This document shows positions 47,884-55,750 of a stretch of 64,000 nucleotides of DNA, one piece after another (the stretch's first letter is position 1; each line of letters begins with the position of its first letter). Both the position numbers and the translations under genes were made by a program. The notes under the pieces are model-generated. The model was not told where the DNA came from and made no database searches. It saw nothing but the letters and a program-made list of their open reading frames with translations. Source of the stretch: Mycolicibacterium iranicum (lineage in GTDB: Bacteria > Actinomycetota > Actinomycetes > Mycobacteriales > Mycobacteriaceae); assembly GCF_014190915.1 (NCBI RefSeq), contig NZ_JACHVU010000004.1:248001-312000 (forward strand), written 5' to 3'.

Positions 47884-47943
47884 ATACCCGGGCGGTGGAG
47901 TGCTACGCGGCGGGTGAAATATCGTCATAGGCGGGTAATTACC
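47884..47943. promoter_or_regulatory. Region between the DUF2945 and ketosynthase genes: SigF-like -10 and GGTAATTACC palindrome
   Basis: Minus-strand GGGTAT (47889-47884) resembles the mycobacterial SigF -10; a good GTTT -35 is not seen. GGTAATTACC (47934-47943) is a perfect palindrome 23 bp before the ketosynthase ATG and may be an operator. Both are weak single-site observations. Confidence 0.35.
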
Positions 47944-47966
47944 GCTGACGTTCGCGGAGGATGAGG

Positions 47967-49217
47967 ATGACTGCCAGTACTGACCGCAAGTTTCCCGATG
48001 TCGTGGTCACGGGAATGGCCATGACGACGGCACTCGGAACCGACGCCGAGTCCACGTGGCAGGCGCTGCTGGAGGGCCGCAGCGGCATCCGCACGCTGGA
48101 GGACTCGTTCATCGACGAATTCGACCTGCCGGTGCGCATCGGCGGTCATCTGTTGGAGACCTTCGACGAGAAGCTCACCGAAGAAGAGAACTACCAGTGG
48201 TCCTACGTGCAGCGCATGGCTGTCGTCCTGGGGCGCCGGGTGTGGGAGAACGCGGGCTCGCCCGACGTGGACCCGAACCGGCTCGCGGTGTCCATCGGCA
48301 CCGGCATGGGCGGCATCGAGGAGCTGGCATTCGCCTACGACCATCTGCGCGAAGGCCAGCTCGATCAGGTCAATCCCACCGTGGTGCAGCAGTACGCACC
48401 GAGTGGGCCGTCCGCGGCGGTGGCGATGGAGCGGCACGCCCGCGCCGGCGTGCTGTCCCCGGTGTCGGCCTGTGCGTCGGGCTCGGAGGGTGTGGCCCAG
48501 GCGTGGCGGCAGATCATCTTCGGTGAGGCCGACATCGCGATCTGCGGTGGGGTGGAGGCCAGGATCGAGGCGGTGCCGATCGCCGGGTTCGCGCAGATGC
48601 GCATCGTCATGTCGACGAACAACGACGACCCCCAAGGGGCGTGCCGGCCCTTCGACAAGGATCGGGACGGCTTCGTGTTCGGTGAAGGCGGCGCGCTGCT
48701 GGTGATCGAGACCGAGGAGCACGCCAGGGCCCGCGGAGCGACCGTGCTGGGTCGGCTGATGGGCGCGAGCATCACCTCCGACGGTTTCCACATGGTGGCC
48801 CCCGACCCGAACGGGGAGCGGGCCGGTTTCGCGATGAGCCATGCGGTCGAGCTGGCCGGACTGTCGGCGACCGACATCGATCACGTGAACGCGCACGCCA
48901 CCGGTACCAGCGTCGGCGATGTGGCCGAAGGAATCGCCATCAACCGGGCTCTCGGCGGGCACAAGGCGGCGGTGTACGCGCCCAAGGGGGCACTCGGTCA
49001 CTCGGTGGGTGCCGTCGGTGCGGTCGAATCGATCCTGACCCTGCTGGCGCTGCGCGACGGGGTGATCCCGCCGACGCGCAACCTGAAGAACATCGACCCC
49101 GAGATCGATCTCGACGTCGTCGCCGGCGAACCGCGCCGCGGCCGCTACGAGTACGCGATCAACAACTCATTCGGGTTCGGCGGGCACAACGTCTCGCTCG
49201 TGTTCGGCCGGCCATGA
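47967..49217 (+). CDS. Beta-ketoacyl-ACP synthase, KasA/KasB-like
   Basis: A 416-aa condensing enzyme. Nucleophile Cys169 in SACASGSEG, His310 in NAHATGTS, Lys340 and His345 in KGALGHSVG reproduce the KasA set Cys171-His311-Lys340-His345 almost exactly. KasA/KasB elongate meromycolate chains as part of FAS-II. The usual kasA-kasB operon with accD6 is not here, so this is an additional, unlinked copy. It lies upstream of two convergent mycolate-methyltransferase-like genes, which may use its products. ATG 47967 has GGAGG 6 bp before it; ATG 47961 overlaps that site. Confidence 0.85.
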   Translation: MTASTDRKFPDVVVTGMAMTTALGTDAESTWQALLEGRSGIRTLEDSFIDEFDLPVRIGGHLLETFDEKLTEEENYQWSYVQRMAVVLGRRVWENAGSPDVDPNRLAVSIGTGMGGIEELAFAYDHLREGQLDQVNPTVVQQYAPSGPSAAVAMERHARAGVLSPVSACASGSEGVAQAWRQIIFGEADIAICGGVEARIEAVPIAGFAQMRIVMSTNNDDPQGACRPFDKDRDGFVFGEGGALLVIETEEHARARGATVLGRLMGASITSDGFHMVAPDPNGERAGFAMSHAVELAGLSATDIDHVNAHATGTSVGDVAEGIAINRALGGHKAAVYAPKGALGHSVGAVGAVESILTLLALRDGVIPPTRNLKNIDPEIDLDVVAGEPRRGRYEYAINNSFGFGGHNVSLVFGRP

Positions 49218-49236
49218 CACCCGCCCGTCGGGGGTG
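49218..49236. terminator. Small hairpin between convergent genes
   Basis: CACCC and GGGTG at 49218-49222 and 49232-49236 could pair just after the ketosynthase stop and before the convergent methyltransferase end. Short stem, no U-tract. Confidence 0.25.
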
Positions 49237-49243
49237 ACCGGCG

Positions 49244-50146
49244 TCAGGCCTTGACGAGCGTGAACTGCCCGAGCTCGCTGATGCGGCGGTTGAAGAAGTC
49301 GCTGCAGCCGGTCAGATACTTCATGTAGCGCTGGTACACCTCTTCCGAGGTGGCGGCGACGGCCTCCTCGTGGTGGGCCTCCAGAGCCTCGGCCCAGGTG
49401 TCCAGCGTCCGCACGTAGTGCTCGTTGAGGAACTGCGTCTGCTCCAGGGTGAACCCGGCGTCCGCGGAGAGCGCGACGATGTTCTCCTCGCCCGGTACCG
49501 AACCGCCGGGGAAGATCTCCTTGGCGATGAACCGCATGAACTTCAGGTCCGACATCACGATCGGGATGCCCAACTCCGGCCACTTCTTGAGCGGGTGACC
49601 CAGAATCGCCTGCAGGAGGAAACGGCCGCCGCTGGGCAGCACGCTGCTGCACATCTTGAAGAAGGGCGCGTACCGCTCCTGTGGGAAGGCCTCGATCGCC
49701 TCGATGCTGATGATGCGGTCGACCGGTTCGTCGAACTGCTCCCAGCCACGCAGGTGGATCGTGCGCGACCGGTCGGTGTCGATGCCGTCGAGCAACTGCT
49801 GGGCGAACCTGCACTGGTTGCGGCTCAGCGTCAGGCCGATGACGTTGACGTCGTATTTCTCCACGGCCCGCTGGAGTACGGAGCCCCAGCCGCAGCCGAT
49901 GTCGAGCAGTGTCATCCCGGGTTCGAGGTTCAGCTTGCCCAGGGACAGATCGATCTTGGCGATCTGGGCCTCGGCCAGCGACATGTCGTCACGCTCGTAG
50001 TACGCGCAGCTGTACGTCCGGGACGGATCCTGGAAGAGACCGAAGAAATCGTCGGACAGATCGTAGTGAGCCTGGACCTCTTCGAAGTGTGGCTTCATAT
50101 CGTCGACATTGTCGCCTGCGGGTGGCTCCACAGTGCTCCCGGTCAT
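49244..50146 (-). CDS. Mycolic acid cyclopropane-synthase family methyltransferase (UmaA-like)
   Basis: A 300-aa SAM-dependent enzyme. VQAHYDLSDDFFGLF starts the fold, LLDIGCGWGSVL binds SAM, and YMKYLTGCSDFFNRRISELGQFTL is the family C-terminus. The active-site helix reads SIEAIEAFPQERY; most CMAS have GAFEHFG, while UmaA, as I recall it, has EAF. The bicarbonate-binding Glu is kept, the neighbouring His is not. Role in modifying mycolates or other long acyl chains is likely; exact product unknown. ATG 50146 has GGAGG 6 bp before it. Runs 90 bp downstream of a second CMAS. Confidence 0.85.
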   Translation of the reverse strand: MTGSTVEPPAGDNVDDMKPHFEEVQAHYDLSDDFFGLFQDPSRTYSCAYYERDDMSLAEAQIAKIDLSLGKLNLEPGMTLLDIGCGWGSVLQRAVEKYDVNVIGLTLSRNQCRFAQQLLDGIDTDRSRTIHLRGWEQFDEPVDRIISIEAIEAFPQERYAPFFKMCSSVLPSGGRFLLQAILGHPLKKWPELGIPIVMSDLKFMRFIAKEIFPGGSVPGEENIVALSADAGFTLEQTQFLNEHYVRTLDTWAEALEAHHEEAVAATSEEVYQRYMKYLTGCSDFFNRRISELGQFTLVKA

Positions 50147-50236
50147 CCCCGACCGACCTCCATCCCAGTGCGGACTTTCGTCCGTTCGTCCCTGAATCAG
50201 GTAACGCGTGTGTCCAAATTACTACACCGCCGTCAG

Positions 50237-51169
50237 TTACTGCTTTTCGAGAGTGAACTGGACGACGTCGGTGTAGCCCTCGCGGAACAGGTCCGCGCAG
50301 CCGGTCAGATACTTGTAGAAGCGCTCGTAGATCTCCTCGGAGGTGATCTCGATGGCCTCGTCCTTCTTGTCCTTCAGGTTCGCGGCCCACGTGTCGAGCG
50401 TCTTGACGTAGTGCGGCTGCAGGTGCTGCTCGCGGGTGACGGTGTAGCCGTTGCGCGTCGCGGCATCGGTGACCTGGGCGGCCAGCGGCAGACGGCCGCC
50501 GGGGTAGATCTCGTCCATGATGAACTTGATGAAGCGCACCTTCGACATGGTCAGCGGCAGCTTCTTGGCTTTGATCTCCTCATCGCTGGGGATGATGATC
50601 GTGTGCAGCATCTGCACACCGTCGTCGGGCAGCCAGCTGAAGGTGTTCTTCATGTAGTCGTCGTACTTGTTGAACCCGAAGTGCTCGAACGCGCCGATCG
50701 ACACGATGCGGTCGACCTTGCCCTCGAAGTCCTCCCACGGCTGCAGCCGGACTTCCATGCTGCGGGTGGTGTCGATGTTCGGGAAACGGTTCTGCTCGAT
50801 GTGCTGCTTCTGGTTCTCCGACAGCGTCAGGCCGATGACGTTGACGTCGTACTTCTCCACGGCGCGCTGGATGGTCGAGCCCCAGCCGCAGCCGATGTCG
50901 AGCAGCGTCATGCCCGGCTCGAGGCCGAGCTTGCCGAGCGACAGGTCGACCTTGGCGAGCTGCGCCTGCTCGAGGGTGTAGTCGTCCTTCTCGAAGTACG
51001 CGCAGCTGTAGGTCTGCGAGGGGTCCTGCCACAGCTTGAAGAAGTCGTTGGAGATGTCGTAGTGGAACTGCACCTCTTTTTTGTCCGAGCCGCGGGTGTC
51101 CTTCGCCGACTTGGCCAACCACGCCGACTGGGCGGTGGCGCTCGACTGTCCCGTGGAGGTGTTCGACAT
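50237..51169 (-). CDS. Cyclopropane mycolic acid synthase-like methyltransferase
   Basis: A 310-aa SAM methyltransferase with VQFHYDISNDFF, LLDIGCGWGSTI and the canonical GAFEHFG active-site helix, unlike the neighbour at 49244. The N-terminus (about 1-30) is Ser/Thr/Ala-rich and extends the fold. It should convert a cis double bond to cyclopropane, methyl or a related group on mycolates. ATG 51169 is used; ATG 51178 three codons upstream is possible. 235 bp separate it from the divergent BKACE gene; I see no clear promoter there. Confidence 0.85.
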   Translation of the reverse strand: MSNTSTGQSSATAQSAWLAKSAKDTRGSDKKEVQFHYDISNDFFKLWQDPSQTYSCAYFEKDDYTLEQAQLAKVDLSLGKLGLEPGMTLLDIGCGWGSTIQRAVEKYDVNVIGLTLSENQKQHIEQNRFPNIDTTRSMEVRLQPWEDFEGKVDRIVSIGAFEHFGFNKYDDYMKNTFSWLPDDGVQMLHTIIIPSDEEIKAKKLPLTMSKVRFIKFIMDEIYPGGRLPLAAQVTDAATRNGYTVTREQHLQPHYVKTLDTWAANLKDKKDEAIEITSEEIYERFYKYLTGCADLFREGYTDVVQFTLEKQ

Positions 51170-51404
51170 GGGGCCCATCCTGTCTGCAATGTGTTCTTGC
51201 GACGTGCACTGGCACGGCTGGCTTTTCAACTCGGCCTTTGTCCGCTGGTCAGGACGCACCTGAGCAGATGCGAACGTTGCGGCTTCGCCGACCATACCCG
51301 CCTGACGATTCGCAGGTCGAGGCGGCTCGCGGCGGCAATTCCCGCAAAACGCATTCTGAGCCGACGCCGGACGTATGAGGCCTGCGCCCGCCAGGATGGT
51401 CTCC

Positions 51405-52178
51405 ATGTCCGCCAGTTCCGATAGCCCCGAGGGCCCGAGAATCCCAAGAGTCCCGAAGATCCGGACGACTTATGTCAAGGCCTGCATCAACGGAGCACGC
51501 ACACCCGACGAGCACCCGAACCTGCCGGTCACCCCCGAGCAGCTCGCCGCCGAAGCCGTCGCCGCGCATCGCGCCGGCGCCCGGGCGGTGCACATGCATC
51601 CCAAGGACGGCGAAGGTGTGGACTCCCTGGAGGGCGCCCACGTCGACGCGGCCGTCGCCGCGGTGCGCCACGCCCTTCCCGGCCTTCCGCTCGGGGTGAC
51701 CACCGGATACTGGGCGCTTCCCGACGTGCAGCGGCGCTACGAGGCGATCGAGAGCTGGACGGTGCTGCCCGACTTCGCGTCCGTGAACTGGCACGAGCCC
51801 GGCTCGCCCGAGCTGGCACGACTTCTGCTCAGCCGCGGCCTCGGCGTCGAGGCCGGCATCTTCCACGCCGAGGCCGCACGGTCCTGGGCTGCCTCGGACG
51901 TCGCCCAGCACTGCATGCGGGTGATGATCGAACTGGGCGCCGACGGCGATGTCGACACCGCCGACGAACTGCTCGGCCTCGTCGCCGACGCGGGTTCGCC
52001 GGCGCCGGTTCTGCTGCATGGACTCGACGGAAGTTGTTGGCCGCTGCTGGAACACGCCGGAGTGCGCGGTGTGCAGGCGCGTATCGGCATGGAGGACGTG
52101 CTGACGCTGCCCGACGGATCCGTGGCCGACGGCAACGCCGCACTGGTGGCCGCGGCGATGGACCTGCTCAGTCGGTAG
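51405..52178 (+). CDS. BKACE family (3-keto-5-aminohexanoate cleavage enzyme-like)
   Basis: A 257-aa TIM-barrel protein. CINGARTP at the start, VHMHPKDGEG with the HxH metal pair, SVNWHEPGSPELA and VGIEDVLxLPDG-like RIGMEDVLTLPDG at the C-terminal strand mark the BKACE family, zinc enzymes that cleave beta-keto acids with acetyl-CoA. The N-terminal 15 residues are extra. It is not linked to lysine-fermentation genes; substrate unknown. Its 3' end overlaps the convergent cupin gene by 11 bp. Confidence 0.8.
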   Translation: MSASSDSPEGPRIPRVPKIRTTYVKACINGARTPDEHPNLPVTPEQLAAEAVAAHRAGARAVHMHPKDGEGVDSLEGAHVDAAVAAVRHALPGLPLGVTTGYWALPDVQRRYEAIESWTVLPDFASVNWHEPGSPELARLLLSRGLGVEAGIFHAEAARSWAASDVAQHCMRVMIELGADGDVDTADELLGLVADAGSPAPVLLHGLDGSCWPLLEHAGVRGVQARIGMEDVLTLPDGSVADGNAALVAAAMDLLSR

Positions 52179-52614
52179 GCGCCCCGAGCTCGAAGTCGGC
52201 GAAGTCGAATCCCGGCACCACGACGCAACTGACGAGACACGGGTGATCGCCGCTCGGTCGCGCGCGCTGCCAATGGCCCGGCGGCACGACGAACTGCGGG
52301 CTCTCACCGGCGAGGATGTCGGCGCCGAGCACGTGGGTGGTGGCGTGCTCCTGCTGCTCACCTGTCTCGAGGAGCAGGGGCCCACCGGAGTGGTACAGCC
52401 ACAGTTCGGCACTCCGCACGGTGTGCCACGCCGATTGCTGGCCCGGCATCAGAAGGAACAGGATCGCGGTTCCCGCATTGCGCGGTCCGGTGTAGTCCGG
52501 CGGCAGAACCGACTGCGGAACGGTCACCTCGCTGCGCCACGTCTCGCGGAACCAGCCGCCTTCCGGATGCGGTGCAAGGTCCAGACGACGCGCCCATTCT
52601 GGGAGATCGCTCAT
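52168..52614 (-). CDS. Cupin_5 (DUF985) family protein
   Basis: A 148-aa single-domain cupin. LDLAPHPEGGWFRETWRS at the start and HTVRSAELWLYHSGGPLLL then VPPGHWQRARPS in the second motif match DUF985; the His and Glu of HxxxxxE and a later His could bind a metal. Function in mycobacteria is unknown; an epimerase-like role is proposed for relatives. Divergent from the small membrane protein gene by 26 bp. Confidence 0.8.
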   Translation of the reverse strand: MSDLPEWARRLDLAPHPEGGWFRETWRSEVTVPQSVLPPDYTGPRNAGTAILFLLMPGQQSAWHTVRSAELWLYHSGGPLLLETGEQQEHATTHVLGADILAGESPQFVVPPGHWQRARPSGDHPCLVSCVVVPGFDFADFELGAPTD

Positions 52615-52640
52615 CGGTACACCCTAGTAGTGTTCTGCGC

Positions 52641-53066
52641 ATGGCTCGCGCGCTTCCGGGGTGGCTGGTCGCGCTGTGTGCGCTCGTGGTGGCGATCAGC
52701 GCGTGGCTGCCCTGGCTGAAGTCTGCTCAGGGCGGTGGCCGGGCCAACGCGATCGGGGGTGTCGCCGGGGCCATGCCGGTGCCCCCACCGGGGTTCGGCG
52801 TTGGTCAGCTGATCGTTCTGTCGGCCTCGACGCTGGTGGTCGCGGGGGCGATGGCGGCGCGGGGGATCTCGGGGCGCGTGGCTTCGTCAGCGGCGCTGGC
52901 CATTTCGCTCGTGCTGGTGGCCTTGGCGGTGTGGTTCTACCGCCTCTACGTCTACCCGCCGGTGTCGGCGGCGTACGGACTGTACGTCGGCGGCGCGGTC
53001 GCGGTGGCTGCGGCGCTGCTGTCGGTGTGGGCGATGCTGTCGACGTGGGCGTCCGGGTCGCGATGA
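52641..53066 (+). CDS. Four-helix small membrane protein (possibly Rv0912-like)
   Basis: A 141-aa protein with four hydrophobic segments (about 5-28, 58-78, 83-104, 114-136) and a Gly/Ala/Pro-rich loop after the first helix. No enzymatic motif. The position, a few kb before a carotenoid-oxygenase/thiolase pair, recalls M. tuberculosis Rv0912, a transmembrane protein before Rv0913c; this is from memory and needs alignment. It ends in a short repeat shared with 37711. Confidence 0.55.
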   Translation: MARALPGWLVALCALVVAISAWLPWLKSAQGGGRANAIGGVAGAMPVPPPGFGVGQLIVLSASTLVVAGAMAARGISGRVASSAALAISLVLVALAVWFYRLYVYPPVSAAYGLYVGGAVAVAAALLSVWAMLSTWASGSR

Positions 53067-53083
53067 GCGCCGGCGCGAAGAGC
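53061..53083 (+). repeat. 23-bp intergenic repeat, copy 2
   Basis: CGATGAGCGCCGGCGCGAAG followed by AGC, two bases different from 37711-37733 and again covering a stop codon. It precedes the GNAT gene by 12 bp. Confidence 0.6.
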
Positions 53084-53094
53084 CGAAGGTTGCG

Positions 53095-53691
53095 ATGAGC
53101 GGCTTCGTCGAGCCCGTGACGCTCGAGGGTGCGCGGTGGGTGACGCTCGAACCCCTTCGCGAGGAACATGTCTCGGAGATCGAGGCGGCGGCCGGCGACG
53201 GCGAGCTGGGCCGGCTGTGGTTCACGGCGGCGCCGAAGGCGGGCGCTGCCGCCGACTGGGTGCAGACGCGCCTCGCGGTGCAGGCCTCCGATACCGGGTT
53301 GACCCTGGTGGTCCGCGCGAAGGACGGCGCCCTGGTGGGGTCGTCGAGCTATCTCAACGTCGACGCTCCGAACCGGCGCCTGGAGATCGGCAACACGTGG
53401 TACGTCGATGCGGTGCGGCGCACCGGGGTGAACTCCGAGACCAAGCTGTTGATGCTGGGCCACGCCTTCGACGAATTGGGTTGTGTCGCGGTTGAATTCC
53501 GGACGCACTTCTTCAATGCGGCCAGCCGGGCGGCGATCGAGAGGTTGGGCGCGAAGCTCGACGGCGTCCTGCGCAGCCACCAGGTGCTGCCCGACGGCTC
53601 CCGGCGTGACACCGTCGTGTACTCGATCCTCGACATCGAGTGGCCCGCCGTGCGGTCCAACCTGCGATTCCGGTTGGACCGCAACGGCTGA
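53095..53691 (+). CDS. GNAT-family N-acetyltransferase (RimJ/RimL-like)
   Basis: A 198-aa protein. VTLEPLREEHVSEI opens the fold, LVGSSSYLNVDAPNRRLEIGNTWYV is the core strand, and VEFRTHFFNAASRAAIERLGAKLDGVLR the typical ribosomal-protein-acetyltransferase-like C-terminal motif. The acetyl-CoA loop is VRRTGVNSETK, a relaxed RxxGxG/A. Acceptor unknown. ATG 53095 follows the short repeat; the gene is convergent with hsp20. Confidence 0.85.
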   Translation: MSGFVEPVTLEGARWVTLEPLREEHVSEIEAAAGDGELGRLWFTAAPKAGAAADWVQTRLAVQASDTGLTLVVRAKDGALVGSSSYLNVDAPNRRLEIGNTWYVDAVRRTGVNSETKLLMLGHAFDELGCVAVEFRTHFFNAASRAAIERLGAKLDGVLRSHQVLPDGSRRDTVVYSILDIEWPAVRSNLRFRLDRNG

Positions 53692-53703
53692 GGGTCACTG
53701 CGA

Positions 53704-54153
53704 TCAGTCGGCGTCGACCGTGGTGGGTTCGATGGACGCCTGTTTGTCGGCGCGGCTGATCTCGATCTTGCGCGGCTTGGCCTTTTCGGCGACGGGGATC
53801 GTCACCGTCAGGACGCCGTTCTCGTAGGTCGCCGAGATGGCCGCGGTGTCGATGCCATCGCCGAGCGAGAGTTGCCGCCGGTAGGTGCCGTAGAACCGCT
53901 CACTGGTGAGCCACTGGGCCGCGTCGTCGGACCTGGCAGTGCGGTGCGCCGAGATGGTCAGTGTGCCGTTGTCGACGTCGACGTCGACCGAACCGGGATC
54001 GACGCCCGGTAGGTCGGCGGTCAGCACGTAGTGATCGTCGATCTTGCACAGGTCCATCGGCATGAACCGGGGGGCACGGCTCGATCCGGTCTGGCTGGTC
54101 AGCAAGCCCCGGGTCAGAGCATCAATGTCACTGAACGGATCGAAGCGAAGCAC
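53704..54153 (-). CDS. Small heat-shock protein, Hsp20/18-kDa antigen family
   Basis: A 149-aa alpha-crystallin-domain chaperone. LRFDPFSDIDAL, the conserved PMDL region, VLTADLPGVDPGSVDVDVDNG and ATYENGVLTVTIPVAEKAKPRKIEIS match the mycobacterial 18-kDa antigen (Hsp18) more than Acr2 or HspX. It prevents aggregation of unfolded proteins in the cytosol. GTG 54153 is chosen because GGAGG lies 9 bp before it and gives the family start. Control by HrcA is indicated by the operator at 54225-54251. Confidence 0.88.
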   Translation of the reverse strand: MLRFDPFSDIDALTRGLLTSQTGSSRAPRFMPMDLCKIDDHYVLTADLPGVDPGSVDVDVDNGTLTISAHRTARSDDAAQWLTSERFYGTYRRQLSLGDGIDTAAISATYENGVLTVTIPVAEKAKPRKIEISRADKQASIEPTTVDAD

Positions 54154-54224
54154 AGCAATCCACCTCCTATGTCGCTCGAAGCCCGCCACCCTGGCGGGCG
54201 ACCAATCACTGTGCACCAGCGAGA

Positions 54225-54251
54225 TTAGCACTCGACATAGGAGAGTGCCAG
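54225..54251 (-). promoter_or_regulatory. CIRCE operator (HrcA site) upstream of hsp20
   Basis: TTAGCACTC (54225-54233), nine bases, then GAGTGCCAG (54243-54251): the left arm equals the CIRCE consensus TTAGCACTC and the right arm differs from GAGTGCTAA in two bases. It lies 72 bp before the start codon of the Hsp20 gene. HrcA should repress the gene at normal temperature. Confidence 0.75.
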
Positions 54252-54258
54252 AAAAATT

Positions 54259-54829
54259 TCAGGCCATTTTCCGCTGCTGCGTGAGGCGGAGTTCGGCCGC
54301 CGTCACCACCTCTGCGGTGCGTCCGGGCGCCGACTGGTGAGCCCAGTACAGGTTCGTGTGAGCGATGACCGCGTCCACCGGCGGAGCGCCCCAGTGCGTC
54401 TTGTCGCCGGCGGTGTGGGCGTCGCTGACCAGCGCGACGTCGTATCCCCGGGTGAACGCCCCGTGCAGGGTGCTCCGCACGCAGGCATCGGTCTCGGCAC
54501 CCGGCCACGGCGAGCCGGCCGACCCCGCGCTCGGCGAGCACATGTTCCAGGACGGTGTCCTCGAACGAGTCGCCATAGCTCTTGTCCACCACCGGCTCGT
54601 CGTCGCGGGGGATCAATTCGGGCACGATCTGCCATGCGTCACTACCCCGGACGAGGGCGTCGTCATGGTGGCGCACCCACACCACGGGTACGTCCTCCTG
54701 CCGGGCGCGATCCACCAGGGCCGCGATGTTGGCGATCACCTCGTCGCGCCGGTAGGCGCCGTCAACCACCAGATTTTGGACGTCGACGACGAGAAGTGCT
54801 GTGTGCGGGCGATTCTGGAGCGTGGTCAC
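54259..54829 (-). pseudogene. Isochorismatase-like cysteine hydrolase, frameshifted
   Basis: The first part (ALLVVDVQN with the catalytic Asp, VDKSYGDSF with Lys) is in one frame and the last part (AETDACVRSTLHGAF with the nucleophile Cys, then SDAHTAGDK) in another. Removing one base at about 54499 joins them to a normal protein of about 190 residues. So the gene carries a +1 frameshift, or the sequence has an error there. All three catalytic residues would be present. Intact relatives hydrolyse isochorismate, nicotinamide or other amides. GTG 54829 is the chosen start; GTG 54853 would extend it. Confidence 0.75.
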
Positions 54830-54862
54830 GAACCCATTGTCAGGCCTGATCACCGGGTGCCG

Positions 54863-55750
54863 CTACGAGACGGGGCGCATCTGCGACCCGCGCAGGTGGA
54901 CGCCGCACCGATCGCAGGCGAGCGCCGGGAGGAATTCCGCGCCGCACGCGGTGTGCGTCAGCACGACGGCCGGTCCCTCCGGCGCCGGGAACCAACGCTG
55001 CGCCCAGGTCAGTGCGGTCACCAGAACGGGGAAGAAAGCCAGTCCCTTCTCGCTGAGCCGGTAGCGGCCGTCGCCGTGCACCAGGATCTCCTCGGCGGCG
55101 AACACCGAGAGGCGGTCGGCGACGGTCGCCGGCGCAGCGCCCAGCTGGGTCTGGAAATCGGTGAACCGGTCGATCCCGACGAACGCCGCGACCAGCAGCG
55201 CGAACGCCCAACGGTCACCGATCACACTCATCGTCTGGGGGAACAGCACCGAGGCCCCGGACCGGCGCCCTCCCGATCTGCGCCTGGTGCTGCCCGACGG
55301 GATCGAACGTTGCCACGAGCCGCTCGGACCCCAGTGCGCGGCAATGCCGTCCGCTGTCACCGGCGACTGACATCCCCGGCAGACCACCTGCGGTGCGAAG
55401 TCCGCCCCGCAGAGCGTGTGCCGCATTCCGGGCAGCGGCTCGGCATGGCTGGGCACCCACCGTCGCTCCCAGTCCCAGACCGAGATCAGCATGGGCCACA
55501 GCGAACGGCTCCTCGCTGTCGGCAGGTACTCCGAGCGCGGTGGTCTGCTCTGATACCGGCTGCGGGTCAACAGCTCTCGTGTGGTCAGTACCTGCAGCCG
55601 ATTCGACAGCACGGCATGCGACACCGGAAGCTCCTCGGCGAAGTCGCCGTACCGCCGAGCGCCCAGTAGTGCACGCTGCACGATGAGCAGTGTCCACTCG
55701 TCACCCAGCACGCCCAGCATCTGCGCGACGGCGTTGGGGGCGGGTGTCAA
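54863..55750 (-). CDS. Tandem HxlR-type regulator with two Cys-rich modules
   Basis: A 295-aa protein made of two copies of an HxlR winged helix (GDEWTLLIVQRALLG... and GDRWAFALLVAAFVG...), each followed by a C-x9-C-x2-C element (CGADFAPQVVCRGC; CGAEFLPALACDRC). HxlR proteins normally have one domain and act as dimers; here one chain would be a pseudo-dimer, perhaps zinc- or redox-controlled. The inter-domain linker is Arg/Ser-rich. TTG 55750 abuts the carotenoid-oxygenase stop; M11 is a shorter alternative. Probably regulates itself or the neighbouring genes. Confidence 0.75.
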   Translation of the reverse strand: MTPAPNAVAQMLGVLGDEWTLLIVQRALLGARRYGDFAEELPVSHAVLSNRLQVLTTRELLTRSRYQSRPPRSEYLPTARSRSLWPMLISVWDWERRWVPSHAEPLPGMRHTLCGADFAPQVVCRGCQSPVTADGIAAHWGPSGSWQRSIPSGSTRRRSGGRRSGASVLFPQTMSVIGDRWAFALLVAAFVGIDRFTDFQTQLGAAPATVADRLSVFAAEEILVHGDGRYRLSEKGLAFFPVLVTALTWAQRWFPAPEGPAVVLTHTACGAEFLPALACDRCGVHLRGSQMRPVS

